A stretch of DNA of 64,000 bases from Azorhizobium sp965227945 (GTDB lineage: Bacteria > Pseudomonadota > Alphaproteobacteria > Rhizobiales > Xanthobacteraceae): NCBI GenBank assembly GCA_965227945.1, contig CBDDGQ010000006.1, forward strand, positions 2,604,001 to 2,668,000. The letters are read 5' to 3'. Shown here in pieces: positions 17,474 through 25,218 of this stretch (positions are counted from its first letter, which is position 1; the number at the start of each line of letters is the position of its first letter). The notes below the pieces were generated by a model. The model was not told where the DNA came from, ran no database searches, and saw nothing but the letters and a program-made list of their open reading frames with translations. Position numbers and translations under genes: made by a program.

Positions 17474-17844
17474 CCGAACCCGTTGCCAGCGACACTCCCA
17501 ATGCCATGCAGGTCCAGTCGGCGATCCCCGAGGCGGAGCTGCTGGCCCTGACCGACAGCATCGTCGAGGCGATGAAGACCGTCTATGATCCCGAGATCCC
17601 GGTCGACATCTACGAACTGGGCCTGATCTACAAGGTCGACATCGCCGACGATCGTTCGGTGGCGGTGGAAATGACCCTGACCACGCCCAATTGCCCCTCG
17701 GCGGCGGAATTGCCCGGCATGGTGGAAAACGCGGTCGCAACTGTCCCCGGCATCTCCGGCGTGACGGTGGAGATCACCTTCGATCCGCCGTGGGACCAGG
17801 GCCGCATGTCCGAAGAGGCCCGGGCCACGCTCAATCTGTGGTGA
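17470..17844 (+). CDS. sufT: SufT-like Fe-S assembly factor (DUF59/MIP18 family)
   Basis: 124-aa protein of the DUF59 family, which helps mature or carry Fe-S clusters. Diagnostic motifs are VYDPEIPVDIYELGLIY with the conserved Asp-Pro-Glu, and TLTTPNCPSAAELP with the single conserved Cys. The C-terminus ITFDPPWDQGRMSEEARATLNLW is typical. It overlaps sufS by ATGA, so the two are surely co-translated. Cytoplasmic. Confidence 0.93.
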   Translation: MTEPVASDTPNAMQVQSAIPEAELLALTDSIVEAMKTVYDPEIPVDIYELGLIYKVDIADDRSVAVEMTLTTPNCPSAAELPGMVENAVATVPGISGVTVEITFDPPWDQGRMSEEARATLNLW

Positions 17845-17848
17845 CCTT

Positions 17849-18271
17849 ATGAGCCGGACGCCGCCCCCGCTGGGGCGGGTGGTGGAGACGGGCCTCTATG
17901 TGGCCGATCTCGCCCGCGCCGCCGCTTTCTACGAAGGTGTGATGGGGCTTTCCCCCATGCTGTCCGACGAGCGCTTCCGCGCCTATCCAATGGGCGACAC
18001 AGTGCTGCTGCTGTTCAAGCGCGGCACCGCCCTGGAAACCATCCAACTGCCGGGCGGCACCATTCCGCCCCATGACGGCTCCGGGCAGTTGCACTTTGCC
18101 CTTGCGGTTGCGGCCGCCGACATCGAGCCCTGGCGCGCCCATCTGGCGGCGCATGGCATTGCCGTGGAAGGCGAGACCCGCTGGCCCAAGGGCGCGGTGA
18201 GCCTTTATGTCCGTGATCCCGACGGACACCTTCTGGAACTGGTCAGCCCCGGTCTCTGGGCCAACTATTAG
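17849..18271 (+). CDS. VOC/glyoxalase-like protein
   Basis: 140-aa single-domain member of the vicinal oxygen chelate superfamily, built of paired beta-alpha-beta-beta-beta units: VVETGLYVADLARAAAFYEGVMGL in the first and LHFALAVAAADIEPWRAHL followed by SLYVRDPDGHLLELVSPGLW in the second. Candidate metal ligands are His in LHFA and Glu in LLELVSPG. It begins 4 bp after the sufT stop, so it is in the suf transcript, in the place where other Rhizobiales often carry a sufA/hesB carrier gene. The reaction is unknown: glyoxalase, dioxygenase or thiol transferase are all possible. Confidence 0.8.
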   Translation: MSRTPPPLGRVVETGLYVADLARAAAFYEGVMGLSPMLSDERFRAYPMGDTVLLLFKRGTALETIQLPGGTIPPHDGSGQLHFALAVAAADIEPWRAHLAAHGIAVEGETRWPKGAVSLYVRDPDGHLLELVSPGLWANY

Positions 18272-18376
18272 GCCGCCCGGTCGCGCCGTTGCGCGTGCGC
18301 GTCCCATCGGCGGCGATCCTGCGACCCCCACCCTGATCACATCTTCCGCGCCACCGGCGCGGCGATCCTCTGCGCG

Positions 18377-18889
18377 TCAGGGCGCCAGGCGCCGGAAGGC
18401 GCGCAGCCAATAGAGCAGGGGGGTGGCATCGTCCTCGACCCGCGTGGCGACCACCCGGCCCAGCACGATCATGTGGGAATGCCGCTCGATCACTTCCTCC
18501 AGCCGGCAGTCGAACGCGGCCAAAGCGCCGGCCAGGATGGGCGCGCCGGTCTCCAGCGTGGTCCAGGCGCCGCCGTCGAAGCGGTCGGCCCCCTGTCGGC
18601 CATCCATGCCGGCGAACGCCTCCGCCAGCCCTTGCTGGTGCGCGGTCAGGACATTGACCCCGAAGGCGCCGTGCGCAAGCAGCGCCGCCCGGGCCGACGA
18701 ACTGCGGTTGACGCAGATCAGCAGGGTGGGAGGATCCACCGAAAAGGACGTGAGGGAGCTGACGGTGAGGCCGGTCCGCTGCGCGCCTTCGCCCACGGTG
18801 ACAATGCTGACGGCGCCCGCCAGGCGGCGCATGCCGTTGCGATAGGCCGCCGAGAGGTCGGCGTCGGGCGCAGTCATGGGCAGGGTCAT
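18377..18889 (-). CDS. Flavin reductase domain protein (FMN-binding split barrel)
   Basis: 170-aa NAD(P)H:flavin oxidoreductase of the HpaC/DIM6 family that supplies reduced flavin to two-component monooxygenases. Motifs include RRLAGAVSIVTVGEGAQRTGLTVSSLTSFSVDPPTLLICVN (flavin phosphate and ring binding), GAFGVNVL, and the C-terminal GRVVATRVEDDATPLLYW with an AFR..AP end. The start at 18889 is backed by a GGAGG site. No matching oxygenase lies next to it; the flavin monooxygenase at 61.2 kb is a single-component type, so the partner is elsewhere. Convergent with the VOC gene. Confidence 0.85.
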   Translation of the reverse strand: MTLPMTAPDADLSAAYRNGMRRLAGAVSIVTVGEGAQRTGLTVSSLTSFSVDPPTLLICVNRSSSARAALLAHGAFGVNVLTAHQQGLAEAFAGMDGRQGADRFDGGAWTTLETGAPILAGALAAFDCRLEEVIERHSHMIVLGRVVATRVEDDATPLLYWLRAFRRLAP

Positions 18890-19193
18890 GCCGCCTCCGA
18901 GATCGGAAACCATGGCAGGCGACGGGAGGGACAGGTCACAGACGGTTCCACAGCGATGGGGGGCAATGGGGCGTGTTGCCCAGGCGGATGTCTCCCCATG
19001 TAGGGAAGGCTGGCTTCAAATACGAGACGCCCGCCCCGTGCGTCGCAACATCCGGGCCTCTGTGCGTCGGGATGCCGCCGGTAGCGGAGGCTGAAGCGGC
19101 GCATGAAGGTAATATAATACTTATAACGCCCCATTGGCAGCGGGCGTTTCGGCCGCTATCAGTGGGTCCGCCATTCATTTTGAGGGTCCCGCC
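18890..19193 (+). promoter_or_regulatory. Divergent promoter region, flavin reductase / ialB
   Basis: About 300 bp without a gene. It holds the GGAGG ribosome site of the minus-strand flavin reductase at its left edge. Towards the right there is an AT-rich island with TATAAT at 19113-19118, a plausible -10 for the IalB gene; the matching -35 (CTGAAG, 19091-19096) is weak. Several short CGTCG and GGATG words recur but no clear operator palindrome is seen. Confidence 0.4.
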
Positions 19194-19880
19194 TTGACCG
19201 CTTATTTTGCACCTCACGCGTCCTTCCGGCGCAGCGCCGGCTGGGTCGCGGCGTCCCTTGCCCTGGCGTTGATGGGCACCACCAGCGCCGGGGCCCAGAG
19301 TGCGCCGCCGGCGAGCGCGCCTTCCACCGCCCCCGCCAAGAAGCCCGCGGCGCCTGCCGCCGCGCCTGCTGCCCCGGCTGCCAGCACGGCGCCCAAGCCG
19401 CCCGGTCCCGCCCTCGGCGCCCAGGAAGAGAGCGGCCCCACCCGCACCACCGCGACCTATGACGACTGGGTCGTGCGCTGCGAGCGCAGCGACGTGGTGG
19501 GCGGCGCGAAGGTGTGCGAGGCGGCGCAGACGCTGCAGATCGGCAATCAGCAGCAGCAGCTGGTGGCCCAGGTGGTGTTCGGCCGCCTGACCAAGGACGC
19601 CCCTCTGCGTCTGGTGGTGCAATTGCCCGTGGGTGTGTGGCTGCCGGCGGGGTCGCAATTCGTGTTCGGCGACAAGCCGCGCACCATCACCCCGCAATAC
19701 AAGTTCTGCATCCGCGCCTGCATCGCCGATGTGGAACTGTCGGCGGACGACGTGGCCGCGCTCGCTGCGGCGCCCGGACCGGGCAAGCTGGACTTCCTCG
19801 ATCGCAACCAGCAGGCGGTGTCGCTGCAGATCTCGTTCAAGGGCCTGGCGGCGGCGCTGGCGGCCCGCGACAAGAGCTGA
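19194..19880 (+). CDS. Invasion-associated locus B (IalB) family protein
   Basis: Exported protein of about 228 aa. A Sec signal peptide (FRRSAGWVAASLALALMGTTSAGAQ) is followed by a low-complexity Pro/Ala-rich linker of about 45 residues, then the IalB domain: TTATYDDWVVRCERS, a Cys pair in KVCEAAQTLQ, LPVGVWLPAGSQFVFG and two Cys in YKFCIRACIADVEL. The Cys residues probably form disulfides in the periplasm. IalB of Bartonella is linked to host-cell invasion, but the family is common in free-living Rhizobiales with unknown role. TTG at 19194 is preferred because GAGGG lies 7 bp before it; the start is uncertain. Confidence 0.78.
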   Translation: MTAYFAPHASFRRSAGWVAASLALALMGTTSAGAQSAPPASAPSTAPAKKPAAPAAAPAAPAASTAPKPPGPALGAQEESGPTRTTATYDDWVVRCERSDVVGGAKVCEAAQTLQIGNQQQQLVAQVVFGRLTKDAPLRLVVQLPVGVWLPAGSQFVFGDKPRTITPQYKFCIRACIADVELSADDVAALAAAPGPGKLDFLDRNQQAVSLQISFKGLAAALAARDKS

Positions 19881-19886
19881 TCTGAC

Positions 19887-19919
19887 GGCTGCGCTCCGCC
19901 GCCGCGGTGGTGCGCAGCC
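19887..19919. terminator. Stem between convergent ialB and gntR
   Basis: GGCTGCGC (19887-19894) and GCGCAGCC (19912-19919) with a 17-base loop, just after the ialB stop and before the minus-strand regulator end. No T-run; a weak bidirectional terminator at best. Confidence 0.35.
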
Positions 19920-19979
19920 TGTCTCCGCGACGCCCCCGGGGTGCTGTGTCCCCGCCAGGAGAGCCGCGAGACGAAGGGC

Positions 19980-20711
19980 CTATCGGCCCCGGCGCGGAGT
20001 GGCCCGGCCGGTCAGGGCGCGGACCAGGCCGGTCTTGACGCTCGCCACATGCTCGCGCATGAGCATTTCCGCGCGATAGGCGTCACACAGCAGGATGGCG
20101 TCATAGATCCGATGGTGATCATCGTGGCGGCGCCGGACATCCATATAATCGAACGACACCACATTGCGGTGTGAGGACTGCGGCACGCTCTGGCACAGGC
20201 GCACCATGTCGCCCAGCATGCGGCAGCGGGCGGCGGTGTGGATGGTGTCATGGAAGGCGAAATTCACCGCCCCATAGGCGATGCGTTCCTCCTCGCCCAA
20301 TTCGTCCCGCGCCAGCAGCTGGTCGCCGTCGTCCAGCGCGCGCTCGATGATCGCGCGTTCCTCGTCCGAGAGGCCGCGCTCGGCGGCGAAGCGGGCGGCG
20401 AGCGATTCCAGCTGGGCCCGGATCTCATAGGCATCGACGATTTCGGAGGTGCGGAACCGGCGCACCGCGTAGCCACGGTTGGGGGCATATTCCAGCAGGC
20501 CTTCGCTGGCGAGCGATTGCAGCGCCGAGCGGATGGGCGTGCGCGATACCCCGAGCCGCTCGGAGAGCCGCACCTCGTGCAGGCGGGCGCCGGGCTCGAA
20601 ATCGCCGGACAGCACGGACGCCCGGATCCGGTCGGTGACCGAGAGCGATCGCGTGGCGGTGCCGGACCGCGGCGGCTCCAGAGGATCGAGGGTGATGTCG
20701 GCCATGCGCAT
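19980..20711 (-). CDS. GntR-family regulator (FCD type)
   Basis: 243-aa DNA-binding regulator. The N-terminal winged helix has SVTDRIRASVLSGDFEPGARLHEVRLSERLGVSRTPIRSALQSLASEGLLEYAPNRGYAV, and the C-terminal FCD ligand domain has EIVDAYEIRAQLESLAARFAAER and a His-rich stretch (RRHDDHHRIYDAILLCD) that would bind metal and an organic acid. It is divergent from the catabolic island, so it most likely controls it as a substrate-sensing repressor. The start at 20711 (MRMADITL) is chosen by domain limits; 20705 is equally possible, and a far longer upstream frame runs into the operator region. Confidence 0.88.
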   Translation of the reverse strand: MRMADITLDPLEPPRSGTATRSLSVTDRIRASVLSGDFEPGARLHEVRLSERLGVSRTPIRSALQSLASEGLLEYAPNRGYAVRRFRTSEIVDAYEIRAQLESLAARFAAERGLSDEERAIIERALDDGDQLLARDELGEEERIAYGAVNFAFHDTIHTAARCRMLGDMVRLCQSVPQSSHRNVVSFDYMDVRRRHDDHHRIYDAILLCDAYRAEMLMREHVASVKTGLVRALTGRATPRRGR

Positions 20712-20762
20712 CCAGACAAAAGGTTTGGCGCCAGGGTAACCAACATTTCTGGCGGTGAGCAA

Positions 20763-20938
20763 GCATACAATTTGCCGGTGCGAGATCATCAACCGCGACG
20801 GCGGCGACCTCGATGTTAAGCCGTCCGTTTGCTGCCCATGCGGCCCAAAAAAGGAGCAGGGCGCGCCGGAAAATAGAGCAAAAAATGTATACATTCCGAG
20901 TTGACCAGCGGCTCATTGTATTCAACTTTGTATCTATC
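20763..20938. promoter_or_regulatory. Predicted GntR operators in the divergent promoter
   Basis: The region between the GntR gene and the island holds a perfect 12-bp palindrome AATGTATACATT (20884-20895), a near-palindrome TTGTATTCAA (20916-20925), a related TTTGTATCTAT (20928-20938) and an inverse half-site GCATACAA (20763-20770). All share the TGTAT core that FCD-type GntR proteins commonly read as TTGTATACAA-like sites. Their clustering in AT-rich DNA just before the hydrolase start fits operators for both directions. Confidence 0.55.
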
Positions 20939-20974
20939 CCGGCCTCGGTCGGGACGGCGGAGGAAGGACGGGCC

Positions 20975-22207
20975 ATGGTGGATGCGGTCGACGGCGCAAT
21001 CGAGCAGATCACGCAGAACAGGCTGCCGCATTACGAGCCCTATGGCTGGCATCATTGGCCCGAGCATCCCTGGCTGGCCTACCAGTTCCGCCGCGGTCTC
21101 GGCGAGACGCAGGAGGGCGGCGGCTCGGTCTCGGAAGTCTTCCAGGCCGCGTCCCGCATGATCCCCGGCGATCTGGAGAGCTGGTACACCGAGTGGAAGC
21201 TCATTGGTGACCGCAACTGGACGCGCGGTCTCGCCGAAGAAGCCGCCGGCCACATCCGCACCGCCATGAATTGCATGCTGCGCGCCGCCGATTACTATCG
21301 GCAGGCGGAATTTCATCTGGAGCCCACCGACCCGCGCCGGCTGCCCACCTTCGAGGCCATGGAAGCCTGCTCGAAGAAGTTCATCTCCTATCTCAACCCG
21401 CCCGGCTTTGCCGTCGACATCCCCTATGAGGATGGCAAGCCCATCTGCGGTTATTTCGTGCGGGCGCCGTTCCCCGGCGATAAAATGCCGGTGCTCATCT
21501 GCATGGGCGGCCTCGACAGCATCAAGGACGAGATGTGGTTCATGCAGGCGCACGGCGCCCTGCAGCGCGGCATCTCGGTGCTGATGATCGACGGCCCGGG
21601 GCAGGGCGGCACCTTGCGCCGTCACGGCGTGGTGGCCCGGCCCGACACGGAAGTCGCCATCGGCAAGTGCATCGACTGGCTGCTGACCCGCGATGACGTG
21701 GACCCGGCGCGCATTGCGGTGTGCGGCTCCTCGCTGGGCGGCTATTACGCCGCCCGCGCCGGCTGCTACGAGCATCGGCTCGCGGCGGTGATCTCGCACG
21801 GCGCCATCTGGGACGTGCACGACATGTGGGGCGGCAAGGGCGAGGACTTCGGCCTGGCCATGCACATCAAATGGGTGATGGGCGCCCCGTCCATGGCCGC
21901 CGCCATGGAGAAGGCCAAGGCCTTCACCCTCGACGGGCATCTGCAGAACATGAAATGCCCCTATCTCATCCTGCATGGCGGCTATGACGTGCTGACCGTG
22001 AGCGCCGCCACCCAGACCCGCGACTATGCCGAAAAGCATGGTGTCAACGTCACCTTCCGCATTGTCGCTCCGGAGGAGACCGGCGCCGAGCATTGCCAGC
22101 ATGACAACCCCACCATCGGCCAGGAACTGCTCACCGACTGGCTGGCCGACATCTTCGGCATCGACCAGAAGGCGCTGCTGAAGACCGGCTGGAACCCCCT
22201 GGTCTGA
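20975..22207 (+). CDS. Alpha/beta hydrolase, DHPONH/FrsA-like
   Basis: 410-aa hydrolase with an extra N-terminal helical domain of about 145 residues, then the alpha/beta core. The nucleophile elbow is CGSSLGGYYAA (Ser253), the oxyanion region is CMGGLDSIKDEMW, the acid is in LHGGYDVLTV and the His in AEHCQHDN. The plan and several motifs (GGLDS, IDGPGQG) recall 2,6-dihydroxypseudooxynicotine hydrolase, which splits a C-C bond in nicotine breakdown. A C-C or ester hydrolase acting on a ring-derived compound is therefore inferred. The ATG at 20975 follows GGAAGGA. First gene of the island, 10 bp before the next. Confidence 0.8.
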   Translation: MVDAVDGAIEQITQNRLPHYEPYGWHHWPEHPWLAYQFRRGLGETQEGGGSVSEVFQAASRMIPGDLESWYTEWKLIGDRNWTRGLAEEAAGHIRTAMNCMLRAADYYRQAEFHLEPTDPRRLPTFEAMEACSKKFISYLNPPGFAVDIPYEDGKPICGYFVRAPFPGDKMPVLICMGGLDSIKDEMWFMQAHGALQRGISVLMIDGPGQGGTLRRHGVVARPDTEVAIGKCIDWLLTRDDVDPARIAVCGSSLGGYYAARAGCYEHRLAAVISHGAIWDVHDMWGGKGEDFGLAMHIKWVMGAPSMAAAMEKAKAFTLDGHLQNMKCPYLILHGGYDVLTVSAATQTRDYAEKHGVNVTFRIVAPEETGAEHCQHDNPTIGQELLTDWLADIFGIDQKALLKTGWNPLV

Positions 22208-22217
22208 GGCGGCGGAC

Positions 22218-22892
22218 ATGACCTTGACCGCAAGCCGGCCCCGCCTCGGGGTGGAGGTGCCGAAGGCCGCCGTGGTGGCCATCGATCTGCACCGCGGCCA
22301 CCTGGACATGGCGGTGGCCACCATGCCCACCTCCCCGGAGGTGGCGCGCACGGTCATTGCCGCCAATGCGCGCCTGTTCGCCTGGGCGCGGGCGGCGGGC
22401 CTGCCAGTGGTGCATCTGGTGACGTCTTATCGCGATGCCCACGAGATCGCCGCCAATCCGTTCTGGCGGACCCGGGCGGACGATCCCGCGGCCACCCGCA
22501 AGAATGTCATGCGCCACAACATTGAAGGCGGCCCCGGCTGCACGGTGATGCCGGAGCTGTTGGCGGACGGGGACTTCGTGGTGGACACCAAGAAGCGCTA
22601 CGACTGCTTCCTGGCCACCGATCTCGACTTCCTGCTGAAGAGCCACGGCATCAACACTTTGCTCATCACCGGCGTGAACACGAACTCGTGCGTGCTCGCC
22701 ACCACCACCGCTGCCAATGTGCGCGACTATGCGGTGATCGTGGTGGAGGATTGCGTGGCGACCATGGACGGGCCGGCGCTGCATGAGGCGGGGCTGTTGT
22801 GCATCCGCACCGCCTTCGGCTCGGTGCTGAGCACCGAGGCGGTGATGCAGTTGGGCGACCTCACCCCCGTCCGAGAGGGCGTTGCCGCATGA
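22218..22892 (+). CDS. Isochorismatase-fold cysteine amidohydrolase
   Basis: 224-aa cytoplasmic cysteine hydrolase. The catalytic triad is readable: Asp23 in VAIDLHRGH, Lys125 or Lys126 in VVDTKKRYDCF, and Cys158 in TGVNTNSCVLATT with the cis-peptide before it. Relatives hydrolyse C-N bonds of small amides (N-carbamoylsarcosine, biuret, ureidoacrylate, maleamate, nicotinamide). The N-terminal extension and the VNTNSC form do not point to one of these. It overlaps the next gene by ATGA, so it is part of a tight operon with an aldolase. Confidence 0.85.
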   Translation: MTLTASRPRLGVEVPKAAVVAIDLHRGHLDMAVATMPTSPEVARTVIAANARLFAWARAAGLPVVHLVTSYRDAHEIAANPFWRTRADDPAATRKNVMRHNIEGGPGCTVMPELLADGDFVVDTKKRYDCFLATDLDFLLKSHGINTLLITGVNTNSCVLATTTAANVRDYAVIVVEDCVATMDGPALHEAGLLCIRTAFGSVLSTEAVMQLGDLTPVREGVAA

Positions 22893-23590
22893 ACACGCGC
22901 GCCAAGACGGCCATTGCGGAGCGGCGGGCCATCCTCGCCGTCAATCCCGGCGGGGTGGCCTTCCCCGCTGTGGAGGCCCTGGCCGCCTGTGGCGCGGAGT
23001 GCCTGTTCATCGATTGCGAGCGCACGGCGGTGTCGGTGGAAAGCGTGCCGGCCTTGGCGCGCACCGCCCAGGCGCTGGGCATGAGCGCTATTGTGCGCGT
23101 GCCCACCAAGGATCCCGCCTTCCTCACCCGCTATCTGGACTGCAAGGTGGACGGCATCGTGCTGCCCCAGGCCGAGAGCGCCGCCGACTGCCGCCTGCTG
23201 GTGGAGACGGCGCGCACCGCCACCAAGGGGCGGGAAGGCGAACTTTTGCTGATCGCACAGATCGAAAGCATTGCAGGCCATCTGAACCTGGAGGACATTG
23301 CTGGGGTGCCGGGCATCGACCTCATCCTCATCGGTCCCAACGATCTGTCCCATTCCATGGGCTTTCTCGGCGATACGTCCCGTCCGGAACTGCGGGCGGC
23401 GGTGGACGACATCATGGCCCGTCTGGCCGCTCTGGGGCGGCCCTTCGGTCTGCCGGCCACCGCAGCCACGGCGCCGGATCTGGTGCGGCGGGGCGCCACG
23501 TTTTTGTATGCCACCCTCGAGGGGCTGCTGCGCCCGGGGATTGTCGATCTGCGGCGGGCCATGGGGCCCGATCCGGCACCGCCACAATAA
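22889..23590 (+). CDS. HpcH/HpaI family aldolase
   Basis: 233-aa TIM-barrel class II aldolase of the HpcH/HpaI/citrate-lyase group, which splits 4-hydroxy-2-oxo acids to pyruvate plus an aldehyde. Seen are AECLFIDCERTAVSVES, the catalytic Arg in IVRVPTKD, GIVLPQAES, the metal Glu in IAQIES and the metal Asp region in IDLILIGPNDLSHSMG. The start MNTRAK at 22889 overlaps the previous stop. Together with the fumarylpyruvate-type hydrolase downstream it suggests that oxo-acid fragments of a cleaved ring are being processed. Confidence 0.85.
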   Translation: MNTRAKTAIAERRAILAVNPGGVAFPAVEALAACGAECLFIDCERTAVSVESVPALARTAQALGMSAIVRVPTKDPAFLTRYLDCKVDGIVLPQAESAADCRLLVETARTATKGREGELLLIAQIESIAGHLNLEDIAGVPGIDLILIGPNDLSHSMGFLGDTSRPELRAAVDDIMARLAALGRPFGLPATAATAPDLVRRGATFLYATLEGLLRPGIVDLRRAMGPDPAPPQ

Positions 23591-23601
23591 GGGAGGACAC
23601 C

Positions 23602-24483
23602 ATGAGCATGCTGCCGCGCGAGCGCGCCCCCTATTCCGCCATCGTGGACCGGCCGCCGCTGAAGCTGCCGGGCACCACCAAGCTGGTGCTGTGGACCATC
23701 GTGAACCTGGAAGTGTGGGACATCGGCCGGCCCATGGCCCGCCAGATCATTCCCGCCCCCACGGGCCAGGCGCTGCTGCCGGACGTGCCGAACTGGAGCT
23801 GGCACGAATACGGCATGCGGGTGGGCACCTGGCGCTTCTTCAAGCTCTACGAGAAGCTGGGCATCCGCCCCACGCTCTCCATCAATGCCCGCGTCTGCGA
23901 GGATTACGAGCGGGTCGCCGCCCAGGCGCGCGATGCCGGCTGGGAGTTCATGGGCCACGTCTACGACCAGATGCCCATCCACAAGCTGGACGACCAGCGC
24001 GCCACCATCAACCGCTCCATGGACATTCTGGAGAAGTTCACCGGCAAGCGCCCCAAGGGCTGGCTCGGACCGGGCCTCACCCAGACCCTGGATACGCCGG
24101 AATATCTTGCCGAAGCGGGCGTGAAATATATCGGCGACTGGGTGTGGGACGACGAGCCCTCCGAGATCACCACCGCCAAGGGCCCGCTCATCACCCTGCC
24201 GTACACGGTGGAGCACAACGACATTCCCATGATGGCGGTGGCGCATCATGAATCGCCCTATTGGCTGCAGCGCTGCAAGGACAGCATGGACCGGCTGCAC
24301 GCGGAAGGCGCGGAGCGGGCCAAGATCATGGCGGTGGCGATCCACCCCTACATCTCCGGCCAGCCCCACCGGATCAAGTATCTGGAAGAGATCTACGACT
24401 ATGCCGCCAGCCTCGGCGACGTGGTGTTCTGGAACGGCGAAGAGATCCTCGACTGGTACACCGCCAGCAAAAGCAAGGCGTGA
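23602..24483 (+). CDS. PuuE-like polysaccharide-deacetylase-fold protein (copy 1)
   Basis: 293-aa NodB-homology protein, no signal peptide, so cytoplasmic. The classic metal-binding Asp-Asp of the TFDD motif is replaced by VNLEVWD (about residues 34-40), the HxxxH site by WEFMGHVYDQ (114-123) and RxPxG by GWLGPGLT. The pattern NWSWHEYGMRVGTWRFFKLYE, TGKRP.GWLGPG, LPYTVEHND and HPYISGQPHR matches PuuE, a metal-independent allantoinase of this fold, rather than sugar deacetylases. Hydrolysis of a cyclic amide or ureide is thus likely. It has a good site GGGAGGACACC before the ATG. A paralogue follows one gene later. Confidence 0.8.
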   Translation: MSMLPRERAPYSAIVDRPPLKLPGTTKLVLWTIVNLEVWDIGRPMARQIIPAPTGQALLPDVPNWSWHEYGMRVGTWRFFKLYEKLGIRPTLSINARVCEDYERVAAQARDAGWEFMGHVYDQMPIHKLDDQRATINRSMDILEKFTGKRPKGWLGPGLTQTLDTPEYLAEAGVKYIGDWVWDDEPSEITTAKGPLITLPYTVEHNDIPMMAVAHHESPYWLQRCKDSMDRLHAEGAERAKIMAVAIHPYISGQPHRIKYLEEIYDYAASLGDVVFWNGEEILDWYTASKSKA

Positions 24484-24489
24484 GCATCC

Positions 24490-25215
24490 ATGAGCACCCA
24501 GGCTGATCTGCCGGCGGACTATGTCGTCGCCGCGCCGCCCGTCGTGTCGCTGCCCGTGATCGGCAGCGCCGCGCGCTTCCCGGTGCGGCGCATCTATTGC
24601 GTCGGCCGCAATTATCTCGCCCATATTCGCGAGATGAAGGAGGCCGAGGATGAACGCGATCCCCCGTTCTTCTTCCAGAAGCCGCGGGATGCGGTGGTGC
24701 CGGACGGCGCCACCGTGGCCTATCCGGCGGACACCGAAGATTATCAGTTCGAGATCGAGCTGATGGTGGCCATCGGCGCCACGGCGCGGAACGTGTCCGT
24801 GGCCCAGGCCGACGACGCCATCTACGGCTATGGCGTGTGCCTGGACATGACCCGGCGTGATCGCCAGCGCGAGTGCGGCACCAAGCGTCTGCCGTGGGAA
24901 CGGGGCAAGGCGTTCGATGCCTCCGCCCCCTGCGGTCCGGTCTATCCCAAGGGCACCGGCGGCAACCCGGCGAAAGGGGCCATCACCCTGGCGGTGAACG
25001 GCGTCGAGCAGCAGCGGGGCGATCTGGATCAGCTGATCTGGAACGTGCCGGAAATCGTTTCCAACCTCTCGGCCTCCTATGTGCTCGAGCCGGGCGATAT
25101 CATCATGACCGGCACGCCGGCCGGCGTCGGGCCGGTGCAGCCGGGCGATGTGCTGGTCGGCGCCGTGGAAGGCTTCGGCACCTTCACCCTCACCATCGGC
25201 CCACGGGAGGGCTGA
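24490..25215 (+). CDS. Fumarylacetoacetate hydrolase family protein (fumarylpyruvate type)
   Basis: 241-aa FAH-domain enzyme that hydrolyses C-C bonds of beta-diketo acids. The start of the catalytic domain reads IYCVGRNYLAHIREM, then PPFFFQKPRDAVV, with metal ligands in FEIELMVAIG (Glu pair) and the Asp in GVCLDMTRRDRQ, and the C-terminal TGTPAGVGPVQPGD. The short single-domain form resembles fumarylpyruvate/acylpyruvate hydrolases of the gentisate and nicotinate-type lower pathways. It lies between the two PuuE-like genes, 7 bp after one and 3 bp before the other, so all three are one transcript. Confidence 0.88.
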   Translation: MSTQADLPADYVVAAPPVVSLPVIGSAARFPVRRIYCVGRNYLAHIREMKEAEDERDPPFFFQKPRDAVVPDGATVAYPADTEDYQFEIELMVAIGATARNVSVAQADDAIYGYGVCLDMTRRDRQRECGTKRLPWERGKAFDASAPCGPVYPKGTGGNPAKGAITLAVNGVEQQRGDLDQLIWNVPEIVSNLSASYVLEPGDIIMTGTPAGVGPVQPGDVLVGAVEGFGTFTLTIGPREG

Positions 25216-25218
25216 CCC

